From Rhodobacteraceae bacterium Water-Bin34 (GTDB lineage Bacteria > Pseudomonadota > Alphaproteobacteria > Rhodobacterales > Rhodobacteraceae): 64,000 bases of DNA. The notes beneath the pieces were generated by a model. That model searched no databases, was not told where the DNA came from, and was given only the letters and a program-made list of their open reading frames with translations. Location of the stretch: positions 1 through 64,000 of the forward strand of contig FZLS01000008.1 in assembly GCA_900197625.1 (NCBI GenBank), read 5' to 3'. The position numbers were made by a program, and so were the translations under genes. This document shows, in pieces, positions 21,272 through 30,131 of this stretch. Within the stretch, counting starts at the first letter, position 1, and each line of letters starts with the position of its first letter.

Positions 21272-21290
21272 AAGAAAGAGATGGATTACC

Positions 21291-22331
21291 ATGGCAAGTA
21301 GTAGAGTAGAGCTTTACAGACGCAGAAAAGAATCTAAGTTTGCAAACTCCTATCAGTGTTTTCCTGAACAACCGCACCCACATAGTTGTCTTTTAGTTTT
21401 TAAAGAATTTGATTATTCACCTATTAAACAGGGTTCTAACCCAACAGGATTGCGTACTATATTTCAAAGCGCTTTTGGAGAAAGATCATCTGGTGTTGGT
21501 CTAAGATCATCTATGGCAATTGAATTACCTTTTCCTAAAACTCTTGTTGATAACACAAACTTGAGAATTAACTCGTTTGAAAGAGATCCTTTTACTGAAA
21601 GTATTGCAGGAAAGATTAAAGCATTTATGGATGGAGAAACAGGCGGTACTACCACAGCAGATATACCAAAATTGTTACAAGGCATGGGCGCTTCTATGGG
21701 TGCAGCAATGGGAGGTAATAGTATAGGTCAAAACATTAACGATCTTGCAAGTAAATTCTTAGGGTCAGATGTTAAAGATGTTGCAACTGGTGCACAATAC
21801 CTTTTAAGAAAGGCAATTCCAGGAGATATTTCTAGATCTATTGATCTTGTTACTGGACAAACAATTAACCCGAGAGAAACATTATCATTTGAAGGTGTTA
21901 ATTTAAGAACACATCAATTGAATTGGGATTTATTTCCAAATTCAAAAGCAGACTCTCAGAGAATTAAAAACATTGTTGATATAATTAAAAGAAAATCCTT
22001 ACCAGAAGTTACTGATATTGATGGCGTTCCAAAAGCATTCTTACAGTATCCGTCAGTTGTAGATATTTATTTAATAGGTGTTAATAGCGAACACTTTATT
22101 AAGTATAAAACATCAATGATAACAGAATTTGCTGTCGATTATGGTGCAGCGGGCGGAGTTGCTATTATGAAAGGCGGCAAACCTAACGGAGTAAACATAG
22201 CATTAAATCTAACAGAACTAGAAATTGAAACAGCGCATGATTATGGTGCTGTTGGTAACGAGCCTTTTGTATCACAGGTTGACTTAGCAGACTTCGATCC
22301 GCCTGTTTCTGCCGGAGGAGGAGGAAAATAA
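21291..22331 (+). CDS. 48: Baseplate tail-tube cap (gp48-like)
   Basis: The 346-residue protein resembles T4 gp48 (364), the baseplate protein that caps the hub and starts the tail tube. The C-terminal half has the tube-like fold signature: FEGVNLRTHQLNWDLFPNSK, SQRIKNIVDIIKRKSLPEV and later a Gly-rich VDYGAAGG block followed by LNLTELEIETAHDYG, typical of the LxExE strand of tube-fold proteins. A Gly/Ala-rich helical segment fills residues 120-170. The start of the rightward operon places it before gp53. Its stop overlaps the next ATG (TAATG) behind GGAGGAGG. Confidence 0.8.
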   Translation: MASSRVELYRRRKESKFANSYQCFPEQPHPHSCLLVFKEFDYSPIKQGSNPTGLRTIFQSAFGERSSGVGLRSSMAIELPFPKTLVDNTNLRINSFERDPFTESIAGKIKAFMDGETGGTTTADIPKLLQGMGASMGAAMGGNSIGQNINDLASKFLGSDVKDVATGAQYLLRKAIPGDISRSIDLVTGQTINPRETLSFEGVNLRTHQLNWDLFPNSKADSQRIKNIVDIIKRKSLPEVTDIDGVPKAFLQYPSVVDIYLIGVNSEHFIKYKTSMITEFAVDYGAAGGVAIMKGGKPNGVNIALNLTELEIETAHDYGAVGNEPFVSQVDLADFDPPVSAGGGGK

Positions 22332-22705
22332 TGACAAAGTATTTTGAAGAATTTCCTTTAATAAATTATGAAGGTAAATTAGTAAGAGACATTACAAGAC
22401 GTACTAATTTTACTAAAGAAGTATCTAATAACCCTTTACTTTATATGCCTTATACAGTTAAAGAAGGCGAAAGACCAGAAGACATAGCAGAATTCTATTA
22501 CGGTAGTACGGATTTTACTTGGGTAGTATACTTTTCAAATCATATAATTGATCCATATCACGATTGGCCTAAATCAGAAGCCGATTTTAACAATTATTTA
22601 AAAGAAAAATACGGCGAGCAATCAGGACTTGTTGGTGACGATATCGTTGATTGGGCAAGAGATGATAACGATGAAAATATCCTGTACTATTATAAAGAGG
22701 TATAA
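22331..22705 (+). CDS. 53: Baseplate wedge protein gp53
   Basis: The 124-residue protein contains the LysM-like gp53 core: YMPYTVKEGERPEDIAEFYY, then GSTDFTWVVYFSNHIIDPYHDWP, matching the T4 gp53 segment where a G-x-P-x-x-x-W-V-x-x-x-x-N pattern precedes DPYYGW. T4 gp53 (196 residues) clamps the inner wedge units together; this version lacks part of the T4 C-terminus. It has a very strong ribosome binding site inside the end of gp48. Confidence 0.85.
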   Translation: MTKYFEEFPLINYEGKLVRDITRRTNFTKEVSNNPLLYMPYTVKEGERPEDIAEFYYGSTDFTWVVYFSNHIIDPYHDWPKSEADFNNYLKEKYGEQSGLVGDDIVDWARDDNDENILYYYKEV

Positions 22706-22707
22706 GC

Positions 22708-22965
22708 ATGGCAGTTGATATTGTTAAATTAGCACCAGAATCGTTTAGAACGATTTATCTTCGTAAAGAAGATCGTGTTATCTTGCGTACAGAGCAAGGT
22801 CGTAAAATTATTATTAAACGTATTATTCCTGATGAATGGAAACCTTGGAGAATTTACGATCAAGAACTCGTAGATAATAATAATAAAAAAGAAATATTCC
22901 TTATTGACCGCGCTTATTTACCACAAGTAACAGAGTCTTTTAAGAAAAGTGCAAGAAGCAAATAA
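22708..22965 (+). CDS. Small baseplate-operon protein, unknown
   Basis: The 85-residue basic protein lies between gp53 and gp27 with gaps of 2 and 0 bases, so it is surely translated with them. It is beta-rich at the start (VIYLRKEDRVILRTEQGRK-like strands) and has a WKPWRIYDQELVD segment. Its function is unknown; a small baseplate or assembly part is likely from context. Confidence 0.7.
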   Translation: MAVDIVKLAPESFRTIYLRKEDRVILRTEQGRKIIIKRIIPDEWKPWRIYDQELVDNNNKKEIFLIDRAYLPQVTESFKKSARSK

Positions 22966-24342
22966 ATGGCAGAGTTTAATCCAGGTTCAGCAGACATTGG
23001 TAAGGCACTTGTTACAGGCGCAAGTGGTAAGTCTAAAGATATAGCTTCTTTAATTGTTAGTTTTGAATTAGAACAATCGTTAGATCTTATGAGTTACTCT
23101 GGTAAACTAAAAGTTTTGGATGGCATAGGTTTTATGGAAACATTTCCTTTAAGAGGTGAAGAGAAATTAGATTTAAAAATAAGTAGCATGGATCTTGGTA
23201 CCGAAAAAAACCTAAAGGCTCAAGTATTTAGAATTGATAGTATTGTTCCTTCAGAATCTGGAGGCCAAGTATTATATACAATGCACTTTATCTCAAGAAT
23301 TAGTTATACTGCTTTTAAAAGAAAAGTTACTAAATCTTATAATAGAAAGAGTATGGATCAAATTGCAAGAATTTTATTCGATACTTATTTTTCTAAGCTT
23401 GGTGAAAAAGATTATTTAGATAAAAACGATAAAACTAAAACATTGAGTTATGCAGCATATAGAATGCCTGTCATAGACGAACCTGATAGAAGTTTTTATA
23501 TACAACCTACAGCTAATATATCTGATATAATTATTCCTGATTATATGCCAACTCAGGCTATGCAATTTATACAAAATCTTAGCTTTCAACCTGAAACACC
23601 TTCGGCTTCTTTTAAATTTTTTGAAACCTTAGATAACTTTTATTTCGTAACTGATGAATATCTAATCAAGTCTGCAAGAAGAAAGGATTTAATAAATTTA
23701 TTTTATAGTCCTGCATCTTCTATCGATCCAAAAAGACCTGACGATCAGATTAATAGAATCGAACATTTGGAAGTTTCTTCTAAAGGTTTAAATACCGCCT
23801 CTGATATTATTAATGGCGGTTATACCAGCAAAGTAACTGAAATAGATTTAATAAGAAAAAAGATTGTGAATAACAATTATAATTATGATAAGAATGCAAG
23901 CTTTATCGATATGTCTGGCAATCAAGTAGATTTAAAAGATGATCCTCATTCAGAATCGTTTAGAAAAGAAACATTTACTGAAGAAAATGCAAGAAACTTT
24001 TTTGTGTTTAAAAACTATAACCAGAATGGTGATATTCCAGGTTCATTACATGTTGATAGATTTATTCCAACTATTGTATCTAACAAGCTTTCTTACCAAC
24101 ATCACTTAAATCAAACAACGGTTGGTGCTACAATGAAGGGTAGGTTAGATATTGCTCCAGGAATGGTAGTTAATTTATCTATTAAAGCTTTGGATGGATT
24201 AGACACTCCTGAAGCTAATAAAACATTATCTGGTAAATATTTAGTACACACTGTAAAACATTCAAGAGATGACAGCGGTACTCTAGGTTGTGCTTTAAAA
24301 CTAATTAAATTCGGATGGAGTAAGGGTATTGTCAATGAGTGA
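22966..24342 (+). CDS. 27: Baseplate hub protein gp27-like
   Basis: The 458-residue protein occupies the gp27 position just before the gp5 spike. It has the tandem beta-barrel build of hub proteins: IVSFELEQSLDLMSYSGKLK and QVFRIDSIVPSESGG near the N-terminus, a DEPDRSFYIQPT linker, FFETLDNFYFVTDEYLI in the middle and a C-terminal LSGKYLVHTVKHSRDD strand pair common to gp27/gpD-like hubs. The trimer should adapt the six-fold tail to the three-fold spike. It is larger than T4 gp27 (391). Confidence 0.8.
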   Translation: MAEFNPGSADIGKALVTGASGKSKDIASLIVSFELEQSLDLMSYSGKLKVLDGIGFMETFPLRGEEKLDLKISSMDLGTEKNLKAQVFRIDSIVPSESGGQVLYTMHFISRISYTAFKRKVTKSYNRKSMDQIARILFDTYFSKLGEKDYLDKNDKTKTLSYAAYRMPVIDEPDRSFYIQPTANISDIIIPDYMPTQAMQFIQNLSFQPETPSASFKFFETLDNFYFVTDEYLIKSARRKDLINLFYSPASSIDPKRPDDQINRIEHLEVSSKGLNTASDIINGGYTSKVTEIDLIRKKIVNNNYNYDKNASFIDMSGNQVDLKDDPHSESFRKETFTEENARNFFVFKNYNQNGDIPGSLHVDRFIPTIVSNKLSYQHHLNQTTVGATMKGRLDIAPGMVVNLSIKALDGLDTPEANKTLSGKYLVHTVKHSRDDSGTLGCALKLIKFGWSKGIVNE

Positions 24343-26353
24343 TTATGGTGCAGGACTTAGAGACCCGTTATTTTTTATGGGCATTGTTGAGGATATAGTA
24401 GATCCTAGATTCGAAGGTAGAGCGAGAGTTCGTGCGTTTGGTATACATGGAACGAATAAAGATATACCTACAGATGAATTACCTTGGGCATTAATAGTTA
24501 AAGGTGACTATGATCCAAACGGTACGCCAGGTTTAGGCTTACCTGCTGTAAATTCGTGGGTATTCGGCGTGTTCTTAGACGGAAGAGGCGCACAACAACC
24601 CATGATTTTGGGTTTAATACCTACACAACCTACTCAAATTACAGATCCAGCAACAGATGGATATGGTAAAATTCCTAACAGAAACGGAGAATTGCTTTCA
24701 CGCGGAGCTGCACCTGAAGACTTTGGTCAACCACAAAATGATAGATTATCTCGTGGTGAAAATATAGATGAAACATATGTAGTAAATCAAGAGTCTAATA
24801 AAATTGAAGGCGTACAATTTGCAGGAGACGAAGAACGAACTTGGTCAGAGCCAACAGCAGCATATGACGCGCAATATCCTTTTAATAGAGTATTTAAATC
24901 GGGTAGACATAGCATAGAATTAGATGATACACCTGGTCACGAAAGAATTATGATATATCATAACGAAGGCTCTTATATTCAAATTGATTCAAGAGGTACT
25001 GTAACTAATAAAAGTACTTCAGATCAATTCGATGTCATAGATAAAAACTCTCATGTTGTTATCGGTGGAGCAGGATCTGGTTTTAGTACAGTAACTATTA
25101 ATGGTAATGCTTATGTAAAAGTAAATGGTAATAAAACAGAAGAAATTACTGGTGATTTACAGACATTAGTTCACGGAAATCATTTACACTCAGTTGGTAA
25201 TCAATATACGATGGTCGCTGGTGTACAAGCTCAAATGAGAGCAGCAGATCTTAAATTAGAAGCAAACGTTGGTACTATGTCTATTAAAGCTGGAAAAGAA
25301 ATGCAAGTTTCTTCTGGTGAAGGACTATACGTTAAATCTGATAAAGTTTGGTTAGAAGCATTGAGCACTTTAAATATATTAGGTGATCAAACATTTCTTA
25401 AAGGTACTTCTGAGATTGATATATTTGGTGCTGATATCGCAATCAAAGGAACAGAAGCATTTAATATTAAAGGAGATGCTGAGTTAATTTTAGGTTCTGA
25501 TGGGAATGTACATGTAAGAGGCCAAACAGTTTATATTGACGATTATGTTAGTATGGCTAATGGAGGAGCTTCTTCTCCAGACGATGCTGCCGAAGCTGAA
25601 GAGTCAAAAGAAGCATCAGCTATTGAAGCTCCAGAGCCAGTAGTACAAAATACAAGCATTATGCCAGTTACAGAAACCGGTTCTATGGATTCTAGTGGCC
25701 TTGCGTCTCAAGATGATGAATCTGAAACTCAAAGTTCAGCACAAATTTATGACTCTAAAACACCGCAAACCAGTGTTACTCAAACTGCGTTATCTCCATT
25801 GTTAGATCTAATTAATGAAGTAGAATCTAAAGTTTACGGTTATGATTCTATATACGGAGAAATACCAACAAGCTTGCATCCTGTTAAAGCTATTACTAAG
25901 ATGACTATACAGGAAATATTAGATTGGCAAGAGTCAATAGATGCTGTCGTTGGTTCTGAGGCAGTAGGAAGATATCAAATTATAGAAGATACATTAAGAA
26001 ATACAAATAATAATGATGCTAATTCTCCTAAAGGAACACCACTCTATACAAGAGCTGGTCTATCAGCTTCAGATTTATTTACCCCAGAAAATCAAGATAA
26101 GCTTGCTATTGCTTTAATTGAAGGCCGTGGATTAAATCGATATATGGAAAACAAATTGTCTTTAGAAAACTTTGCAAATAACCTTGCTCATGAATGGGCG
26201 GGTTTGCCGTTAGTTACTGGGCCTAATGCTGGTAAAAGTGCTTATGACGGTGATGGTTTAAACAAAGCAGCACCAAATATGGTTCAAAAATTCATTAGTG
26301 TACTAAACGATATAAAAATAAGACAAGCAATATCTAGCGGAGGATTAGAATGA
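24335..26353 (+). CDS. 5: Tail spike/hub protein gp5 with C-terminal lysozyme domain
   Basis: The 672-residue protein has an N-terminal OB-fold domain (about 10-110: FFMGIVEDIVDPRFEGRARV ... GVFLDGRGAQQPMILG). A beta-helix follows at about 190-405, built of alternating short strands (VTINGNAYVKVNGNKTEEIT, LKLEANVGTMSIKAGKEM), then an acidic Ser-rich linker. A lysozyme-like domain ends the protein at about 488-670, with INEVESK and SEAVGRYQIIEDT (the AVGRYQ block of transglycosylase/GH104-type lysozymes) and LAHEWAGLP. In T4 gp5 the lysozyme lies between the OB domain and the helix, so the order differs here. ATG 24335 overlaps the upstream stop (ATGAGTGA). Confidence 0.88.
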   Translation: MSDYGAGLRDPLFFMGIVEDIVDPRFEGRARVRAFGIHGTNKDIPTDELPWALIVKGDYDPNGTPGLGLPAVNSWVFGVFLDGRGAQQPMILGLIPTQPTQITDPATDGYGKIPNRNGELLSRGAAPEDFGQPQNDRLSRGENIDETYVVNQESNKIEGVQFAGDEERTWSEPTAAYDAQYPFNRVFKSGRHSIELDDTPGHERIMIYHNEGSYIQIDSRGTVTNKSTSDQFDVIDKNSHVVIGGAGSGFSTVTINGNAYVKVNGNKTEEITGDLQTLVHGNHLHSVGNQYTMVAGVQAQMRAADLKLEANVGTMSIKAGKEMQVSSGEGLYVKSDKVWLEALSTLNILGDQTFLKGTSEIDIFGADIAIKGTEAFNIKGDAELILGSDGNVHVRGQTVYIDDYVSMANGGASSPDDAAEAEESKEASAIEAPEPVVQNTSIMPVTETGSMDSSGLASQDDESETQSSAQIYDSKTPQTSVTQTALSPLLDLINEVESKVYGYDSIYGEIPTSLHPVKAITKMTIQEILDWQESIDAVVGSEAVGRYQIIEDTLRNTNNNDANSPKGTPLYTRAGLSASDLFTPENQDKLAIALIEGRGLNRYMENKLSLENFANNLAHEWAGLPLVTGPNAGKSAYDGDGLNKAAPNMVQKFISVLNDIKIRQAISSGGLE

Positions 26354-27912
26354 GTATCGATAATTGTTTAACGCCTGACCAAGAACGCGTTGAAATATCA
26401 TCTTCAACCCCTTCTTCTAATCAAAACGGAGAATTTACTCTTTCACAGATTGCTATATTCGAAGCAGGGTTTAAAGAAAACATTACAGTCACAGCAGAAG
26501 ATGATCCTATCTCTGCTGCTGTTAAAAAATATGGCTCATCTACTTTTTATGATAATCTTAATATCTTAAACAGTACATTAAGTAGTGCAGGGATTGTTTT
26601 ACAAGTACCTAATTATACAACTTTAAATGAAAGACTTAAGGTTGGACCTATAACACCATTCGAGTTTGCACAATATATTTCAGATTATAGTGCATCTCCT
26701 ATCGGTGCCAACTATCGTGCGAATACTCAAACACCTGAGTTTTTAAAATCGTTAGATGATTTTTATACAGAATCATTTGCAGACTCAGTCATGGGAGGTT
26801 TTTGTTCTTTAATGCCAAATGTATTTGGTGCAATAGGAGGTTTCTTCTTTTTAATTGGAGAAGTAGGAGGGTTAATCGGTGATGCTTTATCATTTATATC
26901 AAAGATTAGAAATATTAAAGATCCGCTTAAAGCTCTATTTGATGCGATTAAAGTTAAAGCTCTTATTGAGGCGATCAAAGAAAAAGTAACTAAAGCAGTT
27001 ATGGGTGCAGTTAATAAAATAAAAGATGCAATAAAAAACTTTGATGTAGCTGAAGCATTATCAGATGTAGTTACTTCAATACACAATAAAGCTGGTAAAA
27101 AGATAACCGAATTAAAAGAGTCAATCACAAAATTTTTCTCAAAAGAAAACATGGAAAAAATTGAAAACAAAATCAAAGGTATGATTGATTACGCAGTTTC
27201 ATTATTCGATAACCCATCTATTTCTGAAATACAATTTCTTATTGCAAGAATTTGTGGATTTGCAGCTGGGATTGAGTCAATTGTTAGTGGACTAAAAAAG
27301 CCAATAGATAACGCAGTAGATAGATTTATTAATACTGTTAATACTCTTAAAAACGCATCTGGCGTAGCTCAAGCAGAAACTTTAAGAGCCGGAGCTATAC
27401 GTTTTGATGAGACGGCTCGCATGATTCTAATAAATAGATCTAAGGAACTTTTTGTAGAAGCTGGTAATATTGAGACTGGTACTATACAAGAATATAAAAA
27501 TGTACCAAGCTGGGATGAAATAAAAGATAATACTCATGATAAGATAAGAATCGAAGGTGATTGGATTGATGTACTCAAAGAAGATGGCTGGAATAAAATG
27601 GATATAGATTTTAGAGTTTTACTTATGAGATTACACGCAAAAATGATAGAAAGAGAAATTACTAACGGACCAATGACTTTAAATAGCGGATGGAGAAGCC
27701 AACAGTATAATGCTGGTTTAAACGGTTCTGCAAAGAAAAGTATGCACCTAGAAGGTAAAGCTGCTGATTTAAAATGGCCTGGTTTTGTTAAAGTTAGTGA
27801 TAATACAAATAACTTTGTTAAGCTAGCAAGAGAGATGGGTTTTGGCGGTATTGGTTATTATAACAGATTTATACACGTAGACATTGGTCGACCCAGAAGC
27901 TGGGGTTTATAG
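26350..27912 (+). CDS. Baseplate hub-associated M15-type peptidase protein
   Basis: The 520-residue protein ends in a Peptidase_M15-like domain: NSGWRSQQYNAGLNGSAKKS near 445-464, then HLEGKAADLKWPG (zinc ligands His and Asp) and the final FIHVDIGRPRSWG (third zinc His about 511). This fold cuts peptide cross-links in peptidoglycan. The first 370 residues are unlike that: a helical N-terminus, a hydrophobic stretch about 145-180 (MGGFCSLMPNVFGAIGGFFF) and a long amphipathic Lys-rich helix region. The gene is translationally coupled to gp5, so lysozyme and endopeptidase probably sit together on the tail tip. Confidence 0.82.
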   Translation: MSIDNCLTPDQERVEISSSTPSSNQNGEFTLSQIAIFEAGFKENITVTAEDDPISAAVKKYGSSTFYDNLNILNSTLSSAGIVLQVPNYTTLNERLKVGPITPFEFAQYISDYSASPIGANYRANTQTPEFLKSLDDFYTESFADSVMGGFCSLMPNVFGAIGGFFFLIGEVGGLIGDALSFISKIRNIKDPLKALFDAIKVKALIEAIKEKVTKAVMGAVNKIKDAIKNFDVAEALSDVVTSIHNKAGKKITELKESITKFFSKENMEKIENKIKGMIDYAVSLFDNPSISEIQFLIARICGFAAGIESIVSGLKKPIDNAVDRFINTVNTLKNASGVAQAETLRAGAIRFDETARMILINRSKELFVEAGNIETGTIQEYKNVPSWDEIKDNTHDKIRIEGDWIDVLKEDGWNKMDIDFRVLLMRLHAKMIEREITNGPMTLNSGWRSQQYNAGLNGSAKKSMHLEGKAADLKWPGFVKVSDNTNNFVKLAREMGFGGIGYYNRFIHVDIGRPRSWGL

Positions 27913-27921
27913 GAAAAACAG

Positions 27922-28338
27922 ATGGTAGTAGCATTAGTTACAGCAAAAACAAAAAAGATTGCGATTTATTCTGACTTTAAGAAAAGTCTTGAGATAAGTC
28001 CTGTGTCAGATGATTTAACATTACATAAAGATGAAGACGCAGTAAGAGAATCTATTAAAAATTTATTACTCACCGATAGAGGCGAAAGACTTATGCAACC
28101 CAACTTGGGTGGTAATATAAGAGCTATGCTCTTTGAAAATATTTCGCCAGGTGTTTTAACAATGATCGAAGATCAAGTAAGAACTTGCATAAATTTATAC
28201 GAGCCAAGAGCAGAAATAATCGATGTAATAGTAACTTCTAATATTGATGATAATGTAGTTAAAATTGCGGTTCATTTTTATATAAGGAACAACCAACAAC
28301 CAATTTCTGTTGACGTATTTCTAGAGAGGACCAGATAA
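27922..28338 (+). CDS. 25: Baseplate wedge protein gp25
   Basis: The 138-residue protein is a gp25/GPW family wedge subunit (T4 gp25 has 132 residues). It shows IKNLLLTDRGERLMQPNLGG, then FENISPGVLTMIEDQVRTC and the conserved YEPRAEI motif (EPR), ending in a beta-strand pair. gp25 starts the sheath by offering strands to gp18. It follows AGGAAAAACAG and is one base from gp6. Confidence 0.93.
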   Translation: MVVALVTAKTKKIAIYSDFKKSLEISPVSDDLTLHKDEDAVRESIKNLLLTDRGERLMQPNLGGNIRAMLFENISPGVLTMIEDQVRTCINLYEPRAEIIDVIVTSNIDDNVVKIAVHFYIRNNQQPISVDVFLERTR

Positions 28339-28339
28339 G

Positions 28340-30130
28340 ATGGTTAAACTAAATATTTCAGAGCTTGACTTTGAAGCAGTAAAATCACAATTTAAAACAT
28401 ATCTGCAATCTCAGACGCAGTTTAAAGATTATAACTTCGAAGGTTCTAACATGTCTGTATTGTTAGATGTTTTGGCTTATAACACTTACCAGAATAACTT
28501 TTATTCTAATATGGCAATTAACGAAATGTTTCTTGACTCTGCGGTATTAAGAAACTCAATTGTTTCTCATGCTAAAGAATTAAACTATTTGCCTGGATCA
28601 AGAAAATCTGCTAAAGCTGTTGTTAAAGTAACTTTTACAGATAGCACAGTCACAGGCCAAACAATTACTATACCTCAATATTCACCATTTACTTCAAATT
28701 ATAATGGAGAGAACTTTGAGTTTGTTACTAACGAAACTTACGTAGCTAAGAAAACTGCACCTAATACTTTTGTGGCAGAAAATGTAGAAATTTTTGAAGG
28801 TCAAATGTTAGCAAGCTTTGAACGAGAAGGTTTCTTTGTTGATGAAGATGGCATATTAAGAGTTACTCTTTCAAACGAAAATGCAGATACTGATTCAATA
28901 GCGGTTTTTGTTGACGCTGAAGCTACTGAAGATGAAAACGTATTTGCAAGAAAAAATGATATTTTCGGAGTTGGAGCTACTGATAAAGTTTTCTATATAG
29001 AGCCTTATGTAGATGGTCGTTATACTGTTTATTTTGGTAACAATGTGTTCGGTTTCCAACCGCAAGAATTCGAAGATGTAAGAGTACGTTATAGAATTAC
29101 TTCTGGAACCGAAGGTAATGGAGCTTTTGCTTTCTCATTATCTACAAATTATGGCGCTGCTGTAGTAGAAACTATACAAAATGCTGCAGGTGGATCTGAA
29201 AGAGAAACGATGGAAAGCATTCGTTACTTTGCACCTAAGTCATTACAAATACAAGAAAGAGCAGTAACTACTTCAGATTACGAAATCTTATTAAAACAAA
29301 ACTATCCAGAAATTCAATCTGTAGCTGCTTACGGCGGTGAAGATTTAGAACCTCCTCAGTTTGGTAAGGTAGCTATTTCTGTTTATTTAGGTCAAGGTCA
29401 AGAAGCTTTATCGACTACTTTATCGAATACTTATATACAGTTTTTAAAAGAAAGATCTCCTTTAGCTATTGAGCCTGTTTTCGTAACTTCTGAATTTTTA
29501 TATGGTTGTACTACTGTTGATGTGTATTATAATCCTAAACTTACTCGTAAATCTTCTGGTGATATCGATACATTAGTAAGAAATGCAGTTAAGCTTTATT
29601 CCGATACTTATTTAGATGACTTTAATAAAACATTAAGAATATCTAAACTTGCTGCTGCAGTAGACGCGACAGACATTTCAGTTGCAAGTTCAAGTATAAC
29701 AGTAATGCCTTATATTGAATTTTCACCAAACTTAAATATATCTTTAAATCCTTCGTTTAAATTCGTAGCTGAGTTAATTAAGCCTTATCCTTTCGATGAA
29801 GAAGACGGATTTGATAATTATAAACCTGCAATTAAAAGCGGCGTATACTCTATGAATGGTTCTAATGTTTATTTGCAAGACGATGGTAGAGGGAACATGC
29901 AAGTTATCGCAGATGATATTGCAAATCCAAAAGTTGTTAAACCTAAAGTTGGTAGTGTAAATTATAAAACAGGAGAAGTTAATCTTGTTGGATTTATTAC
30001 AGATGGGTATGTTGGTTCTGGAATTAAATTTATGGCTACAACTTTAAAGAAAGATATTACTACACCTAACGGTAGAATATTTGCAATCAAAAATTCAGAT
30101 GTAACAATTAATTTAATAGAGTCTAAATAA
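28340..30130 (+). CDS. 6: Baseplate wedge protein gp6
   Basis: The 596-residue protein follows T4 gp6 (660) in plan: SELDFEAVKSQFKTYLQSQT, then DYNFEGSNMSVLLDVLAYNT and MAINEMFLDSAVLRNSIVSH at the N-terminus, a beta-rich middle, and the baseplate-J-like ETMESIRYFAPKSLQIQERA segment near 300. gp6 homodimers form the inner ring that joins the wedges. It lies directly after gp25, as in many myophage baseplate operons. Confidence 0.9.
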   Translation: MVKLNISELDFEAVKSQFKTYLQSQTQFKDYNFEGSNMSVLLDVLAYNTYQNNFYSNMAINEMFLDSAVLRNSIVSHAKELNYLPGSRKSAKAVVKVTFTDSTVTGQTITIPQYSPFTSNYNGENFEFVTNETYVAKKTAPNTFVAENVEIFEGQMLASFEREGFFVDEDGILRVTLSNENADTDSIAVFVDAEATEDENVFARKNDIFGVGATDKVFYIEPYVDGRYTVYFGNNVFGFQPQEFEDVRVRYRITSGTEGNGAFAFSLSTNYGAAVVETIQNAAGGSERETMESIRYFAPKSLQIQERAVTTSDYEILLKQNYPEIQSVAAYGGEDLEPPQFGKVAISVYLGQGQEALSTTLSNTYIQFLKERSPLAIEPVFVTSEFLYGCTTVDVYYNPKLTRKSSGDIDTLVRNAVKLYSDTYLDDFNKTLRISKLAAAVDATDISVASSSITVMPYIEFSPNLNISLNPSFKFVAELIKPYPFDEEDGFDNYKPAIKSGVYSMNGSNVYLQDDGRGNMQVIADDIANPKVVKPKVGSVNYKTGEVNLVGFITDGYVGSGIKFMATTLKKDITTPNGRIFAIKNSDVTINLIESK

Positions 30131-30131
30131 T

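Noticed and set aside
26763-27176. 137-codon minus-strand frame opposite the M15 protein gene
   Set aside because: Shadow of Lys/Ile-rich helical coding sequence; no start signal and no neighbouring minus-strand genes.
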